64,000 bases of DNA. It comes from Ancrocorticia sp047501485. GTDB lineage: Bacteria > Actinomycetota > Actinomycetes > Actinomycetales > Actinomycetaceae. Below the pieces are notes generated by a model. It had not been told where the DNA came from. It did no database searches and worked only from the letters and a program-made list of their open reading frames with translations. Made by a program: the position numbers and the translations under genes. Below are positions 33,994 through 42,249 of the stretch, piece after piece. The stretch lies in contig JAZDRN010000006.1 of the NCBI GenBank assembly GCA_047501485.1, forward strand, positions 1 through 64,000, given 5' to 3'. Within the stretch, counting starts at the first letter, position 1. Each line of letters opens with the position of its first letter.

Positions 33994-34332
33994 CGATGCG
34001 ACCGTCGAGTCGCTCGCACGCAGCAGCACTGACGTGACTCCGTCCACGCTTCCCATCGCTTCGGTGAGTGCCGGAACTTCCAATACCGAGACCGTATTCG
34101 TGTACACGAGCCGGTGATATCCGAGGTCGCGGTAGTTAGCCCACATGGCCGCGAGATTTCGCTCCGCAAGGCGGTGCTTCCACGGAGCGGGATACGCCAG
34201 ATCGAGACAGTCCCCTTCGATGACGGCGTGCTGAACCTCCCGCTCGGTGAGAAGGTCGTGCAGAGCAAAAGCCACAGTTGATTTGCCTACCCCAGAACGT
34301 CCTCCAATGAAGACCACGTGTGAATCCACCAT
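33973..34332 (-). pseudogene. Truncated P-loop ATPase/kinase-like gene
   Basis: About 119 residues remain. The start VVFIGGRSGVGKSTVAFALHD has a perfect Walker A, and EGDCLDLAYPAPWKHRLAERNLAAMWANYRDLGY is the centre of a small actinobacterial P-loop kinase family (shown here only partly in the motifs EGDCLDLAYP and LAERNLAAMWANYRD). Family members normally continue after the ASDxTVxxR segment with a REIGS-type helix and about 45 more residues; here the frame ends at TVASRHVLCI, exactly where it enters the direct repeat. I therefore read it as C-terminally truncated. The start ATG 34332 is near the other repeat copy and lacks a ribosome site. Whether the fragment is expressed is unknown. Confidence 0.7.
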
Positions 34333-34355
34333 GGTCGATTGTCTCAGACGGCGCT

Positions 34356-34437
34356 CACAAAACCGCGCATATGGCACGCTAGGCGCTCAAACTGGCAAAA
34401 TGAGCCGTTCTACCGGTTATATGAACAAGACAAGCCA
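34356..34437. repeat. Direct repeat copy 2 (about 80 bp)
   Basis: Second copy of the sequence at 33912-33993. In frame it still encodes the terminal HKTAHMxR-stop of the upstream membrane protein, so it is a partial copy of that gene's 3' end. The two copies bound the truncated P-loop gene. Confidence 0.85.
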
Positions 34438-34534
34438 CGCCGCTTTCGGTTCCACCCTTCCGAATCCATACGCGACCGGCCAACAAACCAAAACGCCCTG
34501 TCGAAGGGCCCAGATCTCGGCGTTCTCAGCTCCG

Positions 34535-34540
34535 TATGCT
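34535..34540 (+). promoter_or_regulatory. -10 box (TATGCT), leaderless arrangement
   Basis: TATGCT ends six bases before ATG 34547; no ribosome site is present. It fixes the start far inside a longer open frame and implies that the transporter-kinase-receiver genes share one leaderless mRNA. Confidence 0.5.
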
Positions 34541-34546
34541 AAGCCC

Positions 34547-36169
34547 ATGAGTCCCTCTGACAACGACGCCATGAGCTCTGGTTCGTCGGCAACCACCCCC
34601 GCAACGCCCCCCGCTTCCACGCCCGCGCCTTCGGGGCGCGAATCGCAGGCCGCCTCCACCACTCCAGCGCACTCGCCGTCGAGCCCATCGCAACAGCGCC
34701 CCACGCGTTCCAGATCGACGGTTCGCCGCCGTCCACGCGGGACGCGCACGCAGACCCCCGAACAAAGCTCCGGGCTGAAACCGCTTCAAAAGGTCGGGCT
34801 CATCCTCGGCGCACTCGCTTTCATCGTTCCCTTCTTCATAGATATTCCGAACCTCGACGAGCCGGGCGAACGCATGCTGTCCATCTTCCTGCTGGCGATC
34901 GTCTTCTGGGTCACGGAAGCCGTCCCGCTCACGGCAACGGCGGTGCTGGTGATCCTGCTGGAAGTCCTGCTCGTGGCGCAGGGTGCACTCTGGGATCCGG
35001 CGGCGGCCGATCCCGCTCTCGCCGAGGCGTCCCTGCCCGCCTCCTCATATTTCGCCGCCCTCGCCAATCCCGTCATCATCCTGTTCCTCGGCGGCTTCAT
35101 GATCGCCGACGGCGCGGAGAAGTACGGTTTGGACAAGAACATCGCCGCAGTCATGCTCAAACCCTTCTCCGGCTCGGCTCGCTCCACGGTGCTGGGACTC
35201 ATGCTCATCACCGGCATCCTCTCCGCCTTCATGTCGAACACGGCGACCACCGCCACCATGTTCGCCGTCGTCATTCCCATTCTGAGCTCGATAAAGGATC
35301 GCAAAGCGCGCTCCGGCGTCGCCCTGTCCATCCCCCTGGCGGCCAACGTCGGCGGCATCGCAACCCCGGTCGGCACCCCACCCAACGCCATCGCGGTGGG
35401 CGCGCTGGAAAGCAACGGCATACATCTCTCGTTCATCGATTGGATGATCATGGCGGGGCCGTTCGCGGCGGTCATACTCATCGCGTCGTGGGTGCTGCTG
35501 TGCGCACTGTTCATACCTCGCGGCGAGCGCATCGAGCTGGAGATGGACGCCAACTGGAACATGAGCCCCAAGGCCAAGATCTTCTACGGGATCGCGGCCC
35601 TCACCATCGCCCTGTGGATGACGGAGCCGCTGCACGGCGTCTCCTCCAACACCGTCGGGTTCATTCCCGTCGCGCTATTGCTGTGCCTGCGGGTGATGGA
35701 CGGCTCGGACATCAAGAAACTGGACTGGCCGGTGCTGTGGCTGGTTTCCGGCGGTATCGCGCTCGGCACCGGCATCGGCGCCACGGGGTTGGATGCGTGG
35801 CTCGTGGGGTCCATCGGCTGGCAAACGCTCGGTGCCGTTGGCGTCACCGTGGTCCTGTGCATGGTCGGTCTCGGTTTCGCCAACGTCATGTCGCATTCGG
35901 CGGCGGCCAATCTTCTGGTGCCGGTCGCTATCTCGCTGGCGATCTCGCTCGACGGCATCAACACCACGATCATCGCTGTCGCCGTGGCAATCGCCTGCTC
36001 GCTGGGCATGTCATTGCCGATCTCCACCCCGCCGAACGCCATCGCCTACTCCACCGGAACGTGTACGGTGAAGGATATGGCGATTCTGGGAATCATCATC
36101 GGCCTGGCATCGACGTTGCTGCTCGCCCTGGCCATGCCGCCTTTGTGGGAGCTCATGGGGTTGGTCTAG
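34547..36169 (+). CDS. DASS/SLC13 family anion:sodium symporter
   Basis: Transporter of 540 residues with a Ser/Thr/Pro-rich cytoplasmic tail of about 80 residues and then 11-12 helices. The DASS fold shows in ISAFMSNTATTATMF-like FMSNTATTATMFAVV (SNT motif), IATPVGTPPNAIAVG and the second-half SLPISTPPNAIAYSTG. The second SNT-like site reads MSHSAAANLLVP, which departs from the consensus. Substrates of the family are di- and tricarboxylates or sulfate; the one used here is unknown. The start ATG 34547 follows a TATGCT box. Its TAG is directly followed by the ATG of the sensor kinase, so expression is coupled. Confidence 0.87.
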   Translation: MSPSDNDAMSSGSSATTPATPPASTPAPSGRESQAASTTPAHSPSSPSQQRPTRSRSTVRRRPRGTRTQTPEQSSGLKPLQKVGLILGALAFIVPFFIDIPNLDEPGERMLSIFLLAIVFWVTEAVPLTATAVLVILLEVLLVAQGALWDPAAADPALAEASLPASSYFAALANPVIILFLGGFMIADGAEKYGLDKNIAAVMLKPFSGSARSTVLGLMLITGILSAFMSNTATTATMFAVVIPILSSIKDRKARSGVALSIPLAANVGGIATPVGTPPNAIAVGALESNGIHLSFIDWMIMAGPFAAVILIASWVLLCALFIPRGERIELEMDANWNMSPKAKIFYGIAALTIALWMTEPLHGVSSNTVGFIPVALLLCLRVMDGSDIKKLDWPVLWLVSGGIALGTGIGATGLDAWLVGSIGWQTLGAVGVTVVLCMVGLGFANVMSHSAAANLLVPVAISLAISLDGINTTIIAVAVAIACSLGMSLPISTPPNAIAYSTGTCTVKDMAILGIIIGLASTLLLALAMPPLWELMGLV

Positions 36170-38350
36170 ATGTCTCAAGCACACCCCCAGAACATCGGCG
36201 ACGACGCCGCGTACACCGCGAGTTCGTCCATTCCCTCCGGCGCACGCACACCGGGCCTGCCCGTCGGAATCGTCATCGGGCAGGACGAGTATTCCGCTCG
36301 CGTGGCAGCGTTGCTGCGCGAACACATGGCGGCGCGGTGCGACATCCTCACCTTCGCCTCCGTCGACGAGGCAATAGCTGCTTTCCCCAGCGGTACGCCT
36401 GCTTTCCCCAGCGACGGCGAATTGCCCGGCGGGGATGTCCAATCCCCACGGGCAACACGGCACTCACAACCCGCCCGTCCCACGCAACCCGCCCGTCCCA
36501 CGCAATCCACTCGCGCGCAGGACCAGACAGCCGTCGCCTTCATGACGGTCGTGCTCGGAGACGACACTCCCTCCGGGGACTCGCTGCTGCTCCCGATTGC
36601 CGAACTCCCCTCCTTCCGTTCCACGCGCATCATGCTGCTGTGCACGTCATTGGAGATATCCGGGGTGCAGTGGCTGACCGATTCCGGCCGGCTGGACTGG
36701 GTGGGTTATGTACCCGAACTACAGACCGAGGCCTTCCTCGAGAACATCGACGCCCAACTGGTCCGCTTTCGCGAGCGCCACACCCGGGTTCCCGCCAACC
36801 GAGTCTCCTCCGTCTTCGACCAACCGGATTCCGATGCCGAGATCATCGAACGAATCCTGCGGCGCATCGAGCAGGCGCTGGGCAAGCAGCCCCGCATCAC
36901 GGTCCCGGAAGGCACTCGGCTGACGATCAAGGACAAATGGGTGGAGGAGGTGACGATCATCCTGCGCGGATCGGTCGCGCTCATCCACGAGAGCCCACGC
37001 GGCGATCTCATCATGCACGAGGAGTCGACGGGGAGGATCATCGGGCTGCTGGCGGTGAGCGAGGGGCGCCGCGCCTTTCTCACCGCGGTGACCACCAGCG
37101 AAGTCACCGGCGTCCGGCTGACCACCGAGCAGTTCAACTCCGCCATCCAGGGCCGCCCCGACATCACCCTCCTGGTCGCCACGCTCTTCATCCGCTTCCT
37201 CGATCGCCGCCTTCGGCGAGCCGAGGAGCTGCACATCGAGAATGCCGAGCTCTCCGAACAACTCGCAGTGGAACGGTCCCAGCTGGCGGAGGAGCGCGCT
37301 CAACTCACCACCGCCCTCGCCAACCTTGAGGAGGCCCGCACGGAGTTGATGGCCCACGAACGGCTCGCTTCCCTCGGCGCGCTCTCGGCCGGAGTAGCGC
37401 ACGAACTCAACAATCCCATGGCGGCCATCCAACGGATCAGCGAGTACCTCGGCGAAGACGTCTCGCGCCTGCTCAGCGGAGCTCCAGACACGCAGTGGGC
37501 CAATCTGGCGTTGAATTCCTTGGAAAACGGGCTGAACGCCCAGGCGCTCTCGACTCGGGCCGAGCGCGCCTTACGCCGCGAGCTCGCCAGGATCACCGGG
37601 GATGAAGCCGCGGCCCAGCGTCTGGTGCTCGCCGGCATCCGCGACCCGGATCTAGCCGGCCAGCTCAAACGACGCTCCCGCTTCTCCCTCGAGAACGCCG
37701 AGAGAGCGGCCTCCATCGGCACCCAGCTCCGCAACCTGCGCTCAGCGTCCGTTCGCATCGCCGAACTGGTCTCTTCGCTGCGCTCCTATGCCCGTCCAGA
37801 TGGCGACCCAGTGACCGACGTCGACGTTCACGAGAATCTCGACGACGCCCTCCGGCTGCTCTCCCATAAGCTGGACGGAATCACCGTCGTCCGGCATTAC
37901 TCCGATATCCCGCCGATCGAATGCCATCCCGGTCAGCTCGCGCAGGTGTGGACGAACCTTCTCACCAACGCGGCGGAGGCGATCATGGAGGCGGCCGAGG
38001 ATGCGGAGGATGGCCCCGGTGGTGTGCAGGAGGGACGCGGCCGCGGATCCCACAGTGAGGGGGAGCCGGTCGGCACCATCGAGATCCGCACCGGCGAACC
38101 GACTCCCGGCTGGCTTCGCGTGGAGATCGCCGACGACGGCCCCGGCATTCCCGAATCCATCCTGCCGCGCATCTTCGAACCTCGATTCACAACCAAATCC
38201 GGCCAGGTGCGATTCGGGATGGGCATAGGGATGGGCGTGGCGCGCTCGATCGTCGGCAAGCATCATGGCACCATGCGCATCGAGACCGGCCCGGCCGGCA
38301 CCACGATCATCGTCGATCTCCCCGTCAGAATTCCCAAGGAGGAAGAATGA
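36170..38350 (+). CDS. Soluble histidine kinase with cNMP-binding domain
   Basis: Sensor kinase of 726 residues without membrane helices. Residues 30-205 look like a degenerate receiver-type domain interrupted by a Pro/Arg/Thr repeat (PARPTQ twice near 101-112). Residues about 220-345 form a cyclic-nucleotide-binding-like domain (ITVPEGTRLTIKDKWVEEV, ILRGSVALIHES, IIGLLAVSEG). A coiled coil (355-395) leads to the phosphoacceptor His411 in GVAHELNNPMAAI. The ATPase part has NLLTNAAEA (N box), ADDGPGIPESI and GIGMGVARSIV. The layout resembles kinases of the Crp-domain/NtrB type. It begins one base after the symporter stop and overlaps the receiver gene by ATGA. Confidence 0.9.
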   Translation: MSQAHPQNIGDDAAYTASSSIPSGARTPGLPVGIVIGQDEYSARVAALLREHMAARCDILTFASVDEAIAAFPSGTPAFPSDGELPGGDVQSPRATRHSQPARPTQPARPTQSTRAQDQTAVAFMTVVLGDDTPSGDSLLLPIAELPSFRSTRIMLLCTSLEISGVQWLTDSGRLDWVGYVPELQTEAFLENIDAQLVRFRERHTRVPANRVSSVFDQPDSDAEIIERILRRIEQALGKQPRITVPEGTRLTIKDKWVEEVTIILRGSVALIHESPRGDLIMHEESTGRIIGLLAVSEGRRAFLTAVTTSEVTGVRLTTEQFNSAIQGRPDITLLVATLFIRFLDRRLRRAEELHIENAELSEQLAVERSQLAEERAQLTTALANLEEARTELMAHERLASLGALSAGVAHELNNPMAAIQRISEYLGEDVSRLLSGAPDTQWANLALNSLENGLNAQALSTRAERALRRELARITGDEAAAQRLVLAGIRDPDLAGQLKRRSRFSLENAERAASIGTQLRNLRSASVRIAELVSSLRSYARPDGDPVTDVDVHENLDDALRLLSHKLDGITVVRHYSDIPPIECHPGQLAQVWTNLLTNAAEAIMEAAEDAEDGPGGVQEGRGRGSHSEGEPVGTIEIRTGEPTPGWLRVEIADDGPGIPESILPRIFEPRFTTKSGQVRFGMGIGMGVARSIVGKHHGTMRIETGPAGTTIIVDLPVRIPKEEE

Positions 38351-38835
38351 AACTCGCACTACTGATCCTGGAAGACGAACCGGAGGTCCGGGCCGCCCTC
38401 GAACGCGATCTCGTGGACCTACTGCCCACGGTTCGCCTGGAACCGGCCGAGGATGTCGAGGACGCCAGGGAGATCATTGCCGAGATCGACGACGACGGCG
38501 ACGTGCTCGCCCTTGCTCTGTGCGACCATCGGTTGCCGGGCACCACGGGGGTGGACTTCCTCGTGGAGCTGGCGCAGGACGAGGAGACGATCGACACCCG
38601 CAAGGTGCTCGTGACCGGGCAGGCCGATCTAGCCGACACCGTTCGGGCCGTCAACGATGCGAACCTCGATCACTACATCGCCAAGCCGTGGGATCGGGAC
38701 GAGTTGTTGGAGATCGTGACGGAGCAGCTCACGGACTTCGTCGAGGCCCGCGGAATCAATCCGCTTCCGCATATGGCGGTACTGGACCAGGCGAGGGCAC
38801 TGGAAATGCTTCGCGCCCGCGGGCGGGCGGACTGA
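38347..38835 (+). CDS. Stand-alone response regulator receiver
   Basis: Receiver protein of 162 residues. Acidic pocket E9/D10, phosphoacceptor D60 (LCDHRLPGTTG), T90 (VLVTGQ) and K113 (YIAKPWDRDEL) are all present, so it should be phosphorylated. The C-terminal 40 residues (ITEQLTDFVEARG-like VTEQLTDFVEARGINPLP) are too short for a DNA-binding output domain. It overlaps the kinase stop (ATGA), which makes it the cognate partner. Output may be by protein contact, perhaps with the DASS symporter encoded first in the operon; that is inference. Confidence 0.88.
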   Translation: MKLALLILEDEPEVRAALERDLVDLLPTVRLEPAEDVEDAREIIAEIDDDGDVLALALCDHRLPGTTGVDFLVELAQDEETIDTRKVLVTGQADLADTVRAVNDANLDHYIAKPWDRDELLEIVTEQLTDFVEARGINPLPHMAVLDQARALEMLRARGRAD

Positions 38836-38968
38836 GGTCTAAGGAGGCGAGGCATCCACCGGAGAGGCCGAGAGGCCGCCGTCCTCCCTGATCTGCCCTA
38901 TCTGAGCGGCCCTACCTGAGCTGCTGATCTGGTCGACCCTTCGCTCACTACCCTGGTCTATCCCTACA

Positions 38969-39024
38969 TGGGCATGACAGCGTTCTGTGTGCCGTGGACG
39001 GCACACAGAACGCTGTCATGCCCA
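38969..39024. terminator. 27-bp-arm perfect inverted repeat, possible bidirectional terminator
   Basis: Arms 38969-38995 and 38998-39024 are exact reverse complements with a two-base centre. The element lies between convergent genes (receiver, plus; S4 protein, minus). It lacks a T-run. The remarkable length is unlike a normal terminator and may have another role. Confidence 0.55.
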
Positions 39025-39110
39025 CTAAGGAAACCAATGGGCAGTAATGAGGGCCGCGCAGCATGCTTGACAAGCCGACGCCTTACGCGAGAGCGCCCTA
39101 TTCGGATGCT

Positions 39111-39491
39111 CTATTCAAGATGCCCGAAGTTCGAGTCCCGGCCGAAGAGGCGATCCAATTCGCGGCGCTCCTTCTTGGTGGGCCGGCCCGCCCCGCGCTC
39201 GCGGCGCATGACCGGGAGGTTGACGCGCGGGCGCTCCGGGGTCAAATCTTCGTAACACACCTGTGCCTGGGGAGCTCCCACCCTCTTCTTGATCAGATTC
39301 TTGACGATGAGGATTCTGTCGAAGCCCTGCACGCGATAGCGCACTTCATCGCCGATTTTGAGCGCGGTGGCGGGTTTTGCCGCCTCGCCATTCACTCGGA
39401 CATGGCCCGCTTTGCATTCCGAGGTCGCCAGCGAACGCGTCTTGCACTGCCGAACACTCCACAGCCATACATCCACCCGCACCGAATCCAT
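39111..39491 (-). CDS. S4-domain RNA-binding protein (Hsp15-like)
   Basis: RNA-binding protein of 126 residues. The S4 domain is RVDVWLWSVRQCKTRSLATSECKAGHVRVNG and continues to ALKIGDEVRYRV. The C-terminus is basic (MRRERGAGRPTKKERRELDRLFG). Hsp15 (HslR) binds 50S subunits carrying stalled nascent chains and helps recycle them; that role is taken from the family. TAGAAT ends six bases before ATG 39491, so the mRNA may be leaderless. It lies just downstream of the lipoprotein gene on the same strand. Confidence 0.88.
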   Translation of the reverse strand: MDSVRVDVWLWSVRQCKTRSLATSECKAGHVRVNGEAAKPATALKIGDEVRYRVQGFDRILIVKNLIKKRVGAPQAQVCYEDLTPERPRVNLPVMRRERGAGRPTKKERRELDRLFGRDSNFGHLE

Positions 39492-39497
39492 GGGTTC

Positions 39498-39503
39498 ATT
39501 CTA
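39498..39503 (-). promoter_or_regulatory. -10 box (TAGAAT), leaderless arrangement
   Basis: TAGAAT is followed by six bases and ATG 39491. It overlaps the intergenic end of the lipoprotein gene, so the S4 gene probably has its own promoter. Confidence 0.5.
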
Positions 39504-39522
39504 GGAGGTCGGCACCCTGGAC

Positions 39523-41187
39523 TCACTTCTGGCGGTATACCGCCACGAGTCCCGACTTCCCGTCGGAGAACACCAGGTTGCTGCCCTGCCAGGCCAAGGA
39601 GTGCGCGGCTATCTGCTCTCCCGGTTCGCCGCCATCGAGGAGTTCGGCGGCTTGGTCCGGGGAAAGCTGGGAGAGCACGTTGCCTTCGTCGTCCACAAGG
39701 ATCGAGGAAAAGACCCGCGCGGCGCCGGTCTCGCCGGCGCTGTCGGATACCTGCGAGACGTTGACGATCGAGACCGCGTGGGACAGGTCGATCGATTCGA
39801 CGTTGCTTTGCTCGAGCTCGAGGCTCCCCCGGTCCGGCAACCGAAGCGTCGAGCCTCGCTGGTAGGCGAAGGCGATCTCCTCGCCGGCGGACACCAGGTA
39901 CACCTCGTCGACCTTCACCGAATCATCCGCGTCGTCTGTGGACCCTTTGAGTGCAGTCTTGGCCGCAGCCTTGCTCACGGGCTCGCCAGCACCGGAGGGG
40001 CTCAGTGCATCCTGATCCTTCGAACCGGCGGTGGCGGGTTTCGTCGGATCGCCGGGGCCTGGCACGATTCCAGGATCCGGCACATGCGATATCGTGGGGC
40101 TCGGCTGCAGGAAGACCTTCTCGATGTCGGACAGCGTAGCCTGCGTGGTTCCCGAACCCAGAATCTCCCCATCGGTCGCACGACGCCACGATTCCTTGCC
40201 GCGATCATCTATCGCGACCACGGTGGTCGGAGCATTGAGGCCAGTGCATAGAGCGCCATCGCTGGCCGAGATACACGGAGGTGTGACCTCCGCGGAACCA
40301 TACAGATTCGTGGCGGCAGCGTAGACACCCGGGTCCTCCCCGGGAACCCCAACCCATGCCATGCCACCGGACATCCATGTCTCGATGTCTGCGACGGCAT
40401 TCTCTGAAGGAACATCGAGCTTGAGATTCTTATCGACGACCGGGGCGCCGGAATCGTCGAATCCCGTCATATGAATCGAGCGGGTTCCATCCCAGGTCAG
40501 GAAGTAGGCGACGGCGTCATGGGAACCGACGAACACGAACGTTCCGAGTTCACCCACATCCAGGGATCGGAAGCCTCCGCCGACCACATCGAGGACGCTC
40601 GGATTCTCGCGACTCCAGATGCCCTGCGAGTAGCTCAGAGTCTCGCAGACGATAAGGGAATCCTCGTGGCACTCGATCCAGCCATCTCCCGCGCGGCTCC
40701 AATCCTGCTCTCCGGTGGCGATCTCGTAGCCGGTGATCTGATATTTCAACTCGTTGGGATCGTTGCGGTAGGCGACGACGGCGTTGTCGGCCGTGAAGAC
40801 GCCGTCGACGCCTAGCGTCTCAGAACCGCTTCCCGTGCCGGAACCCTCTCCGTTCACCGCGGCCCCGTCCGTCGTGCCAGGGTACTGGGTCGCGAAGATC
40901 AGATCGAAGCCGTCGATTTCAGGAGTTCCCTCCGGAGCCACTACCTGACCGACGGGAAGGGAAGGGGTGGGCGTCTGGGAGACGACGACGCTGGGACTTC
41001 CAGAGGGGGACGACGACGTGGAGTCCCCGCAACCACTCAGCGCGAGTCCTGCAGCAAGGACGACGGCGCCCGCCACGCTCCCCCTGGTCAGCAGGCGCCG
41101 CCCTCCCCGCTCAGGCGTTGCAGAAGTTGCAGAAGCGGGGGTGCCATTACGCGATTCCGTGGCTGTATTCGCTGCCTCGTTCATCAT
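39523..41187 (-). CDS. Secreted lipoprotein, possible beta-propeller
   Basis: Lipoprotein of 554 residues. A Ser/Thr/Ala-rich N-terminal 30 residues and a Arg-flanked signal helix end in the lipobox LALSGC (Cys53). A Ser/Pro linker follows. The body contains repeated strands of the type VVAYRNDPNELKYQITGYEIATGEQDW and a VVAIDDRGKESWRRATDGE segment (only short pieces quoted: GYEIATGEQDWSRAGDGW; VVAIDDRGKESW), typical of PQQ-like beta-propellers. AAGGAGG lies upstream of the double ATG at 41187/41184. Function unknown; it faces the GntR regulator across a 239-base divergent region. Confidence 0.78.
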   Translation of the reverse strand: MMNEAANTATESRNGTPASATSATPERGGRRLLTRGSVAGAVVLAAGLALSGCGDSTSSSPSGSPSVVVSQTPTPSLPVGQVVAPEGTPEIDGFDLIFATQYPGTTDGAAVNGEGSGTGSGSETLGVDGVFTADNAVVAYRNDPNELKYQITGYEIATGEQDWSRAGDGWIECHEDSLIVCETLSYSQGIWSRENPSVLDVVGGGFRSLDVGELGTFVFVGSHDAVAYFLTWDGTRSIHMTGFDDSGAPVVDKNLKLDVPSENAVADIETWMSGGMAWVGVPGEDPGVYAAATNLYGSAEVTPPCISASDGALCTGLNAPTTVVAIDDRGKESWRRATDGEILGSGTTQATLSDIEKVFLQPSPTISHVPDPGIVPGPGDPTKPATAGSKDQDALSPSGAGEPVSKAAAKTALKGSTDDADDSVKVDEVYLVSAGEEIAFAYQRGSTLRLPDRGSLELEQSNVESIDLSHAVSIVNVSQVSDSAGETGAARVFSSILVDDEGNVLSQLSPDQAAELLDGGEPGEQIAAHSLAWQGSNLVFSDGKSGLVAVYRQK

Positions 41188-41316
41188 GGAACCCTCCTTG
41201 TACTGCGATGATTCTACTGGTCACGGCCCAGGAATCGCTCCGCCCCAGGGTGGAAGAACTGCCCAATCCTCTCCCACGCCCTTTTCCTCCGATGTCGCAG
41301 CGGGCAGACAGCGGAT

Positions 41317-41333
41317 ATTTTGTATACCAAATA
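41317..41333. promoter_or_regulatory. GntR/FadR-type operator O1
   Basis: Dyad-like site with core TTGTATACCAAATAA. It matches the sites at 45211 and, inverted, 45428. FadR-subfamily regulators bind short GT-N-AC palindromes of this type. It lies about 95 bases upstream of the GntR gene, and about 130 upstream of the lipoprotein gene. Confidence 0.65.
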
Positions 41334-41348
41334 ACTCTTCAAAAACCA

Positions 41349-41362
41349 GCTATATACCAACG
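41349..41362. promoter_or_regulatory. Possible second operator half-site O1b
   Basis: GCTATATACCAACG keeps the TATACCAA half of the operator but has a changed left half. Its core is 30 bases, about three helical turns, from that of O1, which suits cooperative binding. Confidence 0.35.
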
Positions 41363-41413
41363 TTTTCTCTGCAGACCCGATAGAGAACATTCGAGTTGTG
41401 TTTGGACATGGTT

Positions 41414-41419
41414 TAAGAT
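41414..41419 (+). promoter_or_regulatory. -10 box (TAAGAT), leaderless arrangement
   Basis: TAAGAT ends seven bases before ATG 41427. GAAAG in the spacer is too near to act as a usual ribosome site. Confidence 0.45.
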
Positions 41420-41426
41420 CTGAAAG

Positions 41427-42104
41427 ATGAGATCAACCGGCGGGGCAAGCTCAACCGATGCACGCGGAGGTGCACGCGACGAAATTATCGAGGCCCTCAG
41501 AGAACGCATTATCAGCGGCGAGCTCAGACCCGGTGACCGCCTGCGAGAACGAACAATCTCGGAGGAATTCAATGTTTCACGTGTACCGGTGCGCGAAGCG
41601 CTATTCGTTCTGGAAAACCAACGTCTCATCCGGTTCGAACCGCGCCGGGGAGCGTTTGTGACGGCTTTGACCATATCAGACGTACATGAACTCTTCGAGA
41701 TCCGCTCCGCCCTCGAGCCACTTATCGGACGCTTGGCGGCGATCCGCTGCCGTCCTGACGATATCAAGGCGCTCGACGACGACCTCGCAGAAGAGTCTCG
41801 GGCCGCGGAGATAGGCGATCTCAGAGCAGGCTCCATCGCAAATGCGCAGTTCCACCAGCACCTGCTGATCGCGTCGCACAATCAGCTGCTCATCTCGCTC
41901 TTTTCGCCTCTTAACCTGCAGATTCAACGGCTCTTTCGCCGCACTATATTCGGCCATGAACACGAGCTCTCGCGAGCGCACCGCACCATATTCGAGGCGA
42001 TCCGCGATCGGAAACCCGAGGTCGCCCAAAGTTTGCTCGCCCAGCACGTTGAGGACACTCGCGGACGCAGCTATGAGGTTGCGGATCCCGATCCGAGCCG
42101 CTGA
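41427..42104 (+). CDS. GntR-family regulator, FadR/FCD subgroup
   Basis: Regulator of 225 residues. The winged helix is REDIIEAL-like DEIIEALRERIISGELRPGD with SEEFNVSRVPVREALFVLE as the recognition helix, and the effector domain is the all-helical FCD type (ISDVHELFEIRSALEPLIGR, NAQFHQHLL, AHRTIFEAI). FCD proteins bind a metal and a small acid as ligand. Operator-like sites near its own promoter and near the amidohydrolase operon suggest that it controls both. It converges on the MFS gene, ending before a long inverted repeat. Confidence 0.9.
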   Translation: MRSTGGASSTDARGGARDEIIEALRERIISGELRPGDRLRERTISEEFNVSRVPVREALFVLENQRLIRFEPRRGAFVTALTISDVHELFEIRSALEPLIGRLAAIRCRPDDIKALDDDLAEESRAAEIGDLRAGSIANAQFHQHLLIASHNQLLISLFSPLNLQIQRLFRRTIFGHEHELSRAHRTIFEAIRDRKPEVAQSLLAQHVEDTRGRSYEVADPDPSR

Positions 42105-42180
42105 GCGTCTGCCTCCGGTAACGAATCGGAGCCCGCAATCGCTCGGCCCCACCACGAGCGCACTCCTTGCATGCGCAAAG

Positions 42181-42235
42181 GCCGGGGCACGCCTGGTTCG
42201 ACACGATATGCAAATCGAACCAGGCGTGCCCCGGC
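42181..42235. terminator. 21-bp perfect inverted repeat, probable bidirectional terminator
   Basis: Arms 42181-42201 and 42215-42235 are exact reverse complements; loop 13 bases. It lies between the GntR gene (plus) and the MFS gene (minus), ending 15 bases from the MFS stop. No strong T-run. Confidence 0.65.
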
Positions 42236-42249
42236 AAGACGGTCGCTAT

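Noticed and set aside
35440..37329. 629-codon plus-strand frame crossing the symporter and kinase genes
   Set aside because: Arg/His/Pro/Ala-rich shadow of two well-supported genes in another frame.
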